From assembly GCA_964585575.1 (NCBI GenBank), contig CAZPEM010000092.1:1-13644 (forward strand): a stretch of 13,644 nucleotides of DNA, written 5' to 3'. The stretch is from UBA4655 sp964585575. GTDB lineage: Bacteria > Planctomycetota > Planctomycetia > Pirellulales > UBA1268. The notes below the pieces were generated by a model that was given only the letters and a program-made list of their open reading frames with translations, had not been told where the DNA came from and searched no databases. Shown here in pieces: positions 1 through 6,104 of the stretch. The first letter of the stretch is position 1. Each line of letters opens with the position of its first letter. Made by a program: the position numbers and the translations under genes.

Positions 1-87
1 CGGAGGACCGTAGCGAACGTCCGGCCAGGGGCACGGGCAGCCCCGAACCCCCAGAGCCAACCTTGGTCGCGGCCGAAAAGCCAATGT

Positions 88-1323
88 ATGCTTGGGCGAC
101 TCGAAGGCCCCCCAATGCTCTCCGACCCGAAATCCGCCGACCGGCAGCCCGCCCATTCCGCCTCCACGGCGGCCGTCCATGCCGGCGAGGCGAGGGAGAA
201 GCCGGGGCACTCGATCACCGATCCGATCTTCGCCGCGAGCACCTACACGTTCGCGAACACCCAGGCGATCATCGATTTCCTCGAACAGGGAATCGACCGC
301 GAGGAGTATGGCCGCTACGGCAACCCCGGCGAGCGGGTCGTCGAGCGGAAGCTCGCCGCGATCGAGGGGGGCGAGGAGGCGGTGCTCTTCGCCTCCGGCA
401 TGGCGGCGCTCGTCGGCCTGCTCATGGCCCACACGAGCGCCGGCGAAGAGATCGTCTTCTTCGACGAGTGCTACCACCGCAGCCGTGAGTTCTGCCGCAA
501 GCACCTGACCCGGTTCGGCGTCGGGTTCAAGGAGGTCACCACCTGCGACTACGACGCGATGGAGCGGGCGATCGGCCCGAAGACCCGCTTCCTCGTGAGC
601 GAGTCGCCGACGAACCCGCATATGAGCGTCGTGGACGTCGAGCGGTTCACGGCGATCGGCAGGCGGCACGGCGTCTTCACCCTCATCGACGCCACCCTCT
701 GCACGCCGTTCAACATGCGGCCGCTCGAGGCCGGCGTCGACTTCGTGCTCCACTCGGCGACGAAGTATCTCGGCGGCCACAACGACCTGCTCGCGGGAGT
801 CGTGATCGGCGACGAGAAGAAACTCGAGAGCGTCCGCAACCTCCGCGGCATCATGGGGGGCATCAACTCTCCTCACAACGCCTACCTGCTCGAGCGGGGC
901 CTGAAGACGTTTCCGCTCCGCATGGAGCGACACAATGCCAACGGCCTCGCCGTCGCCCGGTTCCTCGAATCGCACCCGAAGGTGGAGCGGGTGTTCTACC
1001 CGGGGCTCGAGAGCCATCCCTACCACGACGTCGCCCGACGAACGATGCGGGGCTACGGCGGCCTCGTCACGTTCCTGCTGAAAGACGCCGACTGGAAGCG
1101 GACCGCGAGGGTCGTCGATGCCGTGAAGATTCCGCGGATCGGGCCGAGCCTCGGCGGAGTCGAGTCGCTCATCGAGCAGCCGATGGTGATGAGCTACTGG
1201 AATTACACCCCGGACGAGCGGGCCCGGTTCCGGATCGCCGACTCGATGATCCGGATCGCCTGTGGCATCGAAGACTCGGCCGATCTCGTCGCCGACCTCG
1301 CGCAGGCCCTCGAAGCCGCCTGA
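88..1323 (+). CDS. PLP-dependent Cys/Met metabolism transferase (cystathionine gamma-synthase-like)
   Basis: A 411-residue fold-type I PLP enzyme of the Cys/Met metabolism family (cystathionine gamma-synthase, beta/gamma-lyase, O-acyl-homoserine sulfhydrylase). Visible landmarks are the N-terminal substrate-loop motif EYGRYGNP, the PLP-phosphate segment FASGMAAL, an aspartate of the PLP pyridine site in LIDATLCTP, and the Schiff-base lysine K226 in HSATKYLGGHND. The C-terminal domain carries the usual IGPSLGGVESLIEQP segment. Length is normal for the family, and it is cytosolic. The family handles gamma-substituted homoserine or cystathionine, but neither the substrate nor the lyase/synthase direction can be told from these motifs. 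IDATLCTP replaces the commoner VDNTFATP, which suggests a separate subgroup. An in-frame ATG at 115 has GAAGG 7 nt upstream and is an equally good start, giving 402 residues. The next gene begins 193 bp downstream on the same strand and has no evident functional link. Confidence 0.9.
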   Translation: MLGRLEGPPMLSDPKSADRQPAHSASTAAVHAGEAREKPGHSITDPIFAASTYTFANTQAIIDFLEQGIDREEYGRYGNPGERVVERKLAAIEGGEEAVLFASGMAALVGLLMAHTSAGEEIVFFDECYHRSREFCRKHLTRFGVGFKEVTTCDYDAMERAIGPKTRFLVSESPTNPHMSVVDVERFTAIGRRHGVFTLIDATLCTPFNMRPLEAGVDFVLHSATKYLGGHNDLLAGVVIGDEKKLESVRNLRGIMGGINSPHNAYLLERGLKTFPLRMERHNANGLAVARFLESHPKVERVFYPGLESHPYHDVARRTMRGYGGLVTFLLKDADWKRTARVVDAVKIPRIGPSLGGVESLIEQPMVMSYWNYTPDERARFRIADSMIRIACGIEDSADLVADLAQALEAA

Positions 1324-1516
1324 GTTCCCGGCCTGCCGCAGCAGCCCAGGGCGACCAGCCTTCCCGGGGGGCTGGGAAATCTGCAGAACCCGTGGCGGTC
1401 ACGACGGATTCTCCGGAAGTTTCGTTCGGGAAGATGCCGATATCCGTGACGATGGCAACGCCGAACCCGATTCTGTCGGTCGTGGCGACGCCATCGGAAC
1501 CGTGAAGGAGTCGGCC

Positions 1517-3313
1517 ATGAAAACGTCTGCCGCAAGGAAAAACGTGCCCGCGATCCTCGTGCTTACGGCGGCCTGCCTGACGGCCGACGCCTTCGCCGAG
1601 GAGACGGCCACGCCGACGACCTCGTCTTCGGCCACGGCGCTCAAGTGGACTCCACACCGGCCCGTTCGAGTGGCAGACGCTTCGTCGGCCAGTGCGCCGG
1701 CCGCCGCGCCGGCCGCCGCCCCCGAGCAGCCTCTCGACACGACGTCCGTTCCCATCGCCTCGGCGACGCCGACCGCGACCGCGGCGCCGGCCACGCCGGC
1801 GCGGCCGGTCGGCGTGCGTCCCGTGCCCGGGTATGAACGCCGGCCCCCCGCGACGGTTCGGCCCGATCCTCCGGTCGCGCCGCTCACGCTGCCCACGATC
1901 CGTTTCCCCGACATGACGTCGCTCTTTGCCCGATCGCCGCAGGGCGAGGCGAGCCGGCCGATGCTCGCGTCGGGTGACTACCAGCCTCCGCGGATCCACG
2001 GCGGACGCCCGCCGGTCTCCTCGTCCGCCCCGCCCTTCGCCAGTCGGCCGACCGGGTCCGCGGGCCGGCCGCCCCGACTGGCGATGAACTCCGACGACCT
2101 GCCGTCGGTGATCGCGCGAGCCGAACCGCCGGCAGCCGCGGGCGGGCCTGTCGCCGGGCCGACCAAGGTGCCCACCCCGGCGACGGCAACGGCGAAGCAG
2201 CCGGCCGCAGCGGCGACCGCCGCGACGCCGGAGTCGATCGGCACGATCGAGTTCGGCCCCGACATGGAAGGCATGCCCGTCGAGATGGCCTCTCCCTCCG
2301 ACGGCATGTGGATGGGCGGCTATCCCGGGGGCATGGGCGATGAGCCGTGCATCGACGACTGCTGTCCGGAAGACGAGTGCGGGTTCATCCCCTGCTGCCA
2401 CCACACTGGACGGGTCTGCGGATGGCTGCGGAATTTGGGCCGCCCCTACTACGGCTGGCGGTGGCACCGCGACTTCACCGCGAGCGCCGGCGTCACCGGC
2501 TTCCAAACGCCCGCCGACCTCGGCATCGCCGGCAACTTCGGCACGAACGAATACGCCAACTTCGGCATGCCCTTCTGGAACGCCTTCGGCATCGGCTGGC
2601 AGCTCGGCGTCCGTGGCGTGCAGACGCACTTCCAGAACACCTCGATCGAGGGCCTCACCGACGAGCCGTTCGTGTCGGGGGCCCGCGACCAGGTGTTCAT
2701 CACCACCGGCTTCTACACCAGGGCCTTCGAGGGTCGGGGGCTCCAGTTCGGCGCCGTCTGGGACTACCTCCACGACAACTGGTACGACAACGTCAACCTC
2801 GCCCAGATCCGCGGCGAGATCAGCTACGTGTGGCACGCCCACGAGATCGGCTTCTGGGGCGCCGCCAACTACGACACGACGCCATTCTCGACCCGCCGCT
2901 TCGCGGGCAACGCGAGCACGATGGATCTCTACGCCGCCTTCTACCGGCTGCAGTTCGGCGATGCCAACGAATGGAAGGTCTGGGGCGGCGGCACCGACAA
3001 CGGCGACGGCCTGCTCGGCACGCTCCTGCGGGCGCCGATGACGAAGTCGCTGGCGCTCGAGGGCACCTTCACCTATCTCATCCCGAAGGACACCAAGACC
3101 TACCCGCTCGGCACCGATGCGCAGGGCAACCCGCTGTCGATCACGACGTCCGACGCGGCGTGGAACCTGTCGGTGAACGTGGTCTTTTACCCGGCCTGCC
3201 GATCCCGCCGCGGCCTGGCGAGCCCCTACCGGCCGCTCTTCGACGTCGCCGACAACGGCAGCATGATCCGGTCGCTCGAGGCGGTCGGCCCGACGGTAAG
3301 CCCGACCCCGTGA
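1517..3313 (+). CDS. Secreted Ala/Pro-rich protein with Cys cluster and C-terminal beta-rich domain
   Basis: A 598-residue exported protein. The start at 1517 is fixed by GAAGGAG at 1504-1510 and by the signal peptide that follows: basic MKTSAARK, a hydrophobic core, then a plausible cleavage site at ADAFA-EE. Residues about 30-270 are Ala/Pro/Thr-rich and low in complexity, as expected of a disordered spacer. A cluster of seven cysteines follows at 278, 282, 283, 288, 293, 294 and 301. Residues about 300-590 are rich in Gly, Trp, Tyr and Phe with alternating polar and hydrophobic stretches (e.g. FGIGWQLGVRGVQ, ISYVWHAHEIGFWGAANY), suggesting an outer-membrane beta-barrel-like domain. It resembles planctomycete surface proteins that I recall being grouped as DUF6666; that name is from memory and unchecked. 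Its function is unknown. A GC-rich hairpin follows the stop codon. Confidence 0.8.
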   Translation: MKTSAARKNVPAILVLTAACLTADAFAEETATPTTSSSATALKWTPHRPVRVADASSASAPAAAPAAAPEQPLDTTSVPIASATPTATAAPATPARPVGVRPVPGYERRPPATVRPDPPVAPLTLPTIRFPDMTSLFARSPQGEASRPMLASGDYQPPRIHGGRPPVSSSAPPFASRPTGSAGRPPRLAMNSDDLPSVIARAEPPAAAGGPVAGPTKVPTPATATAKQPAAAATAATPESIGTIEFGPDMEGMPVEMASPSDGMWMGGYPGGMGDEPCIDDCCPEDECGFIPCCHHTGRVCGWLRNLGRPYYGWRWHRDFTASAGVTGFQTPADLGIAGNFGTNEYANFGMPFWNAFGIGWQLGVRGVQTHFQNTSIEGLTDEPFVSGARDQVFITTGFYTRAFEGRGLQFGAVWDYLHDNWYDNVNLAQIRGEISYVWHAHEIGFWGAANYDTTPFSTRRFAGNASTMDLYAAFYRLQFGDANEWKVWGGGTDNGDGLLGTLLRAPMTKSLALEGTFTYLIPKDTKTYPLGTDAQGNPLSITTSDAAWNLSVNVVFYPACRSRRGLASPYRPLFDVADNGSMIRSLEAVGPTVSPTP

Positions 3314-3314
3314 A

Positions 3315-3359
3315 CCGGCCCGCCGGTCGTCGAAAATCGTCGGAGACCGCGGCGGCCGG
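3315..3359 (+). terminator. GC-rich stem-loop after the surface-protein gene
   Basis: Beginning two bases after the stop codon, CCGGCCCGCCGGTC (3315-3328) pairs imperfectly with GACCGCGGCGGCCGG (3345-3359) around a 16-nt loop. There is no T-tract, so this would not be a classical intrinsic terminator. It may protect the mRNA 3' end or cooperate with Rho. Confidence 0.4.
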
Positions 3360-3367
3360 GCGACGCC

Positions 3368-3397
3368 CTGCCATTTCGTGGTGCCTATTGATATGCT
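3368..3397 (+). promoter_or_regulatory. Candidate promoter for the Arg-rich protein gene
   Basis: An extended -10 element, TGATATGCT (TATGCT at 3392-3397), lies 18 bp after a weak -35, CTGCCA (3368-3373). It would start transcription near 3404, about 22 nt before the ATG at 3426, leaving room for the GGAG ribosome-binding site at 3414-3417. Read by eye only. Confidence 0.35.
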
Positions 3398-3425
3398 CCC
3401 GCCATACGTTTCTGGAGCGCACCCG

Positions 3426-4919
3426 ATGCAGCACCCCGACCACGACGATCCCTGGGCCTCCCTGGCAGACTCGCTCGGCATGAGCGGATCGCCGGAACCC
3501 GAGGCTCCCCTCCCCGAATCCCGCCAGCCGCTCCCGAGCAAGGAGCCACGCAAGCCCCGCCCGTCGCGGAGCGGTTCCTCGAAGCCGCCATCGGCATGGT
3601 CGGACCTGGCAGCCAATCTCGGCCTCGAGCCCGGCGCCCCTGAGCCGCCGCCCGCGCGACCAGCCCCGCCGCCGCGGGAACGCCGCGAGGATGCTGCCAG
3701 CGACCGTCCTGCTATCGATCACGGTCGCAGCGACCGGGGTGGCAGCGAACGGTCTGTTGGCGAACGTGGTGGTCGCGAACGTGNNNNNNNNNNNNNNNNN
3801 NNNNNNNNNNNNNNNNNNNNNNNNNNNNNNNNNNNNNNNNNNNNNNNNNNNNNNNNNNNNNNNNNNNNNNNNNNNNNNNNNNNTGGTCGCGAACGTGGTG
3901 GTCGCGAACGTGGTGACCGCGACCGTGCTGCTGCTGACCGTGCTGGCAGCGAAGATCGCGTCGGCCGTCAGCCGCTCCGCAGCGAGGGCTTTGGCGAGGG
4001 CATCGCGACCGGAACCGAAGACTCGGCCGGTGAGGACCGGGCCACGGGCGAGGGCCGCGGCCGACGTCGGCGAGGCCGGCGAGGCGGTCGTCGTCGGGGC
4101 GGTCGTGGCGAGGGTGCCCCCGACAGAGAACGACGCGACGACGACCGTGCCGGACCCGCGGCCGGTGACGCCGTTGCACGCGACGATTCGCAGATGCACG
4201 ACCGCAGCCCGTCGCACGACGACGACATCGACATCGTGGACGAGCGTGCCCTCGCCGGAGGCGAAGAGGGCACCGCCGGACCGGAAGGCGACACGCGTTC
4301 CTCCGATGAGTCGGGGGAGCCACGTCGCCGTCGCAGGCGACGAGGCCGGCGGGGTGGAAAGCGGCGGCGTGGGAGCGAGGAGTCAGCCGGCGAAGCGGCC
4401 GCCGGGCGTTCTCCGGACGACACGGGCGACCGGCCCGCGGGCCGCACTGGCGGTCGGGACGAGCACGATGAAGAGCCCCTGCCCTCGGGTTACGGCGTTG
4501 TCAGGCCACCGAAGCCGGCCGCGCGTCCGTCGGGAGAAGCCGCCGCGGGCGAGCGGTCGGATCGCGAAGGCGAATCGGGGGATCGCACCCGTCGCCGACG
4601 AAGGCGGGGTGGACGGCGACGTTCGGATCGCTCGGGAGAGGAGCGGCGGAGCTCGGGGAGCGGTCGCCGCAGCCGGGGCGACTTCGCCCCAGTGGCGGGC
4701 AGCTTCGACGAAGACGACGAGGGCCTCGAATTCCTCGGCCTGGAGGAGGCGGGTAAGCCCCGGCCTCGGCGGGAACCGGCCGCCGGCGAGGAGGACGTGC
4801 TCGTCGAGAGCGGCTTGAGCGAGGTGCTCGACGTGCCGAGTTGGGTCGAGGCGATCGGAATCGTGATCGCCGGCAACCTCGACGCCCGCTCGCGTCACCG
4901 CGAAGACCGCGGCCGCTAG
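3426..4919 (+). CDS. Arginine-rich, intrinsically disordered protein (interrupted by an assembly gap)
   Basis: The start at 3426 has GGAG 8 nt upstream. The N-terminus is acidic/aromatic (MQHPDHDDPWASLADSLGM), and a second short copy of this pattern follows (PPSAWSDLAANLGLEPG). The middle, about 350 residues, is a charged low-complexity tract: GRERG repeats, several blocks such as RRRRRRRGRRGGKRRR and RRRRRRGGRRR, and acidic stretches such as HDDDIDIVDE. The tail has a compact hydrophobic segment, VLDVPSWVEAIGIVIAGNL, that looks folded and is likely the conserved part. The 100-N gap at 3784-3883 hides an unknown number of 15-bp units, but since 15 is a multiple of 3 the frame survives any copy number. 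RG/RGG-rich composition suggests RNA or ribosome binding, which is inference. The stop TAG overlaps the converging stop of the vapC remnant in the palindrome CTAG. Alternative frames read the same DNA as Val/Ala-rich shadows. Confidence 0.75.
   Translation: MQHPDHDDPWASLADSLGMSGSPEPEAPLPESRQPLPSKEPRKPRPSRSGSSKPPSAWSDLAANLGLEPGAPEPPPARPAPPPRERREDAASDRPAIDHGRSDRGGSERSVGERGGRERXXXXXXXXXXXXXXXXXXXXXXXXXXXXXXXXXXGRERGGRERGDRDRAAADRAGSEDRVGRQPLRSEGFGEGIATGTEDSAGEDRATGEGRGRRRRGRRGGRRRGGRGEGAPDRERRDDDRAGPAAGDAVARDDSQMHDRSPSHDDDIDIVDERALAGGEEGTAGPEGDTRSSDESGEPRRRRRRRGRRGGKRRRGSEESAGEAAAGRSPDDTGDRPAGRTGGRDEHDEEPLPSGYGVVRPPKPAARPSGEAAAGERSDREGESGDRTRRRRRRGGRRRSDRSGEERRSSGSGRRSRGDFAPVAGSFDEDDEGLEFLGLEEAGKPRPRREPAAGEEDVLVESGLSEVLDVPSWVEAIGIVIAGNLDARSRHREDRGR
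3760..3926 (+). repeat. 15-bp in-frame tandem repeat with 100-N assembly gap
   Basis: The unit GGTGGTCGCGAACGT encodes Gly-Gly-Arg-Glu-Arg. It is perfect at 3760-3783 and from 3884 to about 3915, then degrades (GGTGACCGCGACCGT). The N run at 3784-3883 sits inside the array. Phase across the gap requires a true length of 1 modulo 15, which 100 does not satisfy, so the gap length is a placeholder. Unlike the other two gaps, the flanks share only a 14-bp suffix-prefix overlap. Confidence 0.9.
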
Positions 4920-5194
4920 CGGTCCGAAGCATACGGATAGTCCGGTCGGGGAAAGGTCACCGATCTATAGCGGGAAATCCCCATGGCGAGACGATCTTGG
5001 ATCGCCTCGCGGGACCGAGCCTCCGTGAGTTCGCCGGTGATGACGAATCGGCGCAGCACATGTGTCACTTCCACATCGAGGAGGTGGGGTGCAGCAATGG
5101 CTTCGCCCGAATGCAGCACTCTGTCGATGAGGCCGGGAAACTCCGCGGCACGAAGCAACAGTTCCAGGGCGGCCGACGTGTCGAGGACGATCAT
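4916..5194 (-). pseudogene. vapC: VapC-type PIN-domain toxin, C-terminally truncated
   Basis: A 92-residue PIN-domain protein, a VapC-like RNase toxin in origin. The N-terminal half matches the family well: MIVLDTSAALELLL with catalytic D5, then APHLLDVEVTHVLRR with the second acidic residue E42. Family members are about 125-140 residues long. Here similarity fades after about residue 75, and the region carrying the third and fourth acidic residues (usually near a TAYDAAYVALAE-like motif) is absent in all minus-strand frames downstream. The ORF ends at TAG inside CTAG (4916-4919), shared with the converging stop of the Arg-rich gene. With two of four metal-binding acids missing it is probably inactive as a nuclease. 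It could still bind the antitoxin, since much of the VapB contact surface is N-terminal. The start overlaps the antitoxin stop as ATGA (5191-5194), the usual translational coupling. Confidence 0.8.
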
Positions 5195-5648
5195 CGCCGA
5201 TCCCGTTCAGCCCTCACCGCCTTGGACGGCGCTGTCTTGAGGCGGCGCTGTCTTGAGGCGGCGCTGTCTTGAGGCGGCGCTGTCTTGAGGCGGNNNNNNN
5301 NNNNNNNNNNNNNNNNNNNNNNNNNNNNNNNNNNNNNNNNNNNNNNNNNNNNNNNNNNNNNNNNNNNNNNNNNNNNNNNNNNNNNNNNNNNNNGAGGCGG
5401 CGCTGTCTTGAGGCGGCGCTGTCTTGAGGCGGCGCTGTCTTGAGGCGGCGCTGTCTTGAGGCGGACGCTGTCTTGAGGCGGACGCTGCGGCGACGGAGAA
5501 GGCGATTCGCGAGTTCTTCCGGCGTGGAGCGTTCGGCGACCCGCCGGATTTCGGCCAGCAGGTACTCGGTAAGCGGCTGACCGGCGAGCGCCGCCCGTGA
5601 CTTGAGGGTGGCATGCACCCCGTCGGGAACGTTTCGGATTTGGATCAT
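5191..5648 (-). CDS. vapB: VapB/FitA-type ribbon-helix-helix antitoxin with minisatellite-expanded C-terminus
   Basis: The N-terminus, MIQIRNVPDGVHATLKSRA followed by LAGQPLTEYLLAEI, is a typical FitA/VapB ribbon-helix-helix DNA-binding domain. A linker follows (STPEELANRLLRRR), then a native-looking toxin-binding tail, APSKAVRAERDRR, whose TGA overlaps the vapC ATG. Between RRRSV and that tail lies a 16-bp tandem repeat containing a 100-N gap. As written, the N-terminal and C-terminal parts are in different frames. If the identical 55-bp flanks of the gap are collapsed, the distance falls by 155 bp and both ends join in one frame as a 100-residue protein, versus about 75-85 for ordinary relatives. 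Every further 16-bp unit shifts the frame, so only additions of three units keep it intact. The zero-repeat sequence RRRSVRLKTA-PSKAV would itself look native, so the array probably grew from the gene's own codons. No good ribosome-binding site precedes the ATG. Confidence 0.75.
5227..5483 (-). repeat. 16-bp minisatellite inside vapB with 100-N gap
   Basis: The + strand unit is GCTGTCTTGAGGCGGC. Units begin at 5231, 5247, 5263 and 5279 before the gap and at 5402, 5418 and 5434 after it. Two 17-bp variants (GCTGTCTTGAGGCGGAC) at 5450 and 5467 lie nearest the antitoxin N-terminus. Phase requires a real gap length of 9 modulo 16, so 100 is a placeholder. Bases 5239-5293 are identical to 5394-5448 (55 bp). 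Read on the minus strand the array has no stop in any frame, and three units encode the cyclic peptide RLKTAPPQDSAASRQR. Confidence 0.95.
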
Positions 5649-5692
5649 CTTGCTCGAGCGGCAAGCGTATTCGCATGTGATGCACATGACAA
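5649..5692 (-). promoter_or_regulatory. Candidate vapBC promoter and autoregulatory operator
   Basis: On the minus strand, TTGTCA (5687-5692) and TACGCT (5664-5669) are 17 bp apart and could be the -35 and -10. Between them is a perfect palindrome, CATGTG-ATG-CACATG (5674-5688). A second inverted repeat, CTTGC-N7-GCAAG (5649-5665), overlaps the -10 and abuts the start codon, with GCTCGAGC at its centre. Ribbon-helix-helix antitoxins typically bind such palindromes to repress their own operon. A start near 5657 would leave a leader of only about 9 nt. Assigned by eye. Confidence 0.45.
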
Positions 5693-6104
5693 GCGACGGG
5701 CCAATGGTGATAGCCGCCAAACATGGGCAACCCGCCAGGTTCCCCAGATTTGGTGGCTGGCACGAATCCCCGAATCCCGGACCTTGAAGACCGTCCGCCT
5801 CTTCACCGTGCAAGGCCGCTACGGCAACAACGCCCTCAACGGCGACGGGGAGCTCGGAATCACGAGCAACACCGGCGCCCCGCCCCAACGACAAATCGAT
5901 CGCACCTGGCCGAGCGGCACGAGCGAACCGTTCGTGTTCACAGTAAAGAACAGACTCGACGCGTCCTTCTCAATCGGCAGAAGCAGCCTGCTGGCGATAC
6001 GGCGGGCGAGGCCAACGAAGAGCTGCTCAAAAAGACCAAGCAGACGACCGAGCAGAGTTGTCAGACAGAGCCTAAATCGACTCCCGTCCCGGGCTTCCCC
6101 GAGC
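5693..6104. other. Intergenic stretch without a recognisable intact gene
   Basis: 412 bp between the vapB promoter and the end of the next minus-strand gene. All + strand readings are shadows or fragments. Two stretches look slightly protein-like in different frames: GRYGNNALNGDGELGITSN near 5815-5870 and EANEELLKKTKQTTEQ near 6009-6056, the latter in A-rich DNA unlike its neighbours. They may be remains of a decayed gene. I see no start, ribosome-binding site or family match. Confidence 0.35.

Noticed and set aside
1169..3616. 815-residue open frame on the minus strand
   Set aside because: It lies antisense to the surface-protein gene, which has a signal peptide, ribosome-binding site and coherent domains. 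The antisense reading is Arg/Gly/Val-rich noise typical of GC-rich DNA.
3691..4818. Val/Ala-rich alternative frame (VVVANVVVANV) through the first gap
   Set aside because: It is a frame-shifted reading of the GGRER repeat. The other frame has a ribosome-binding site, a promoter and a protein-like tail.
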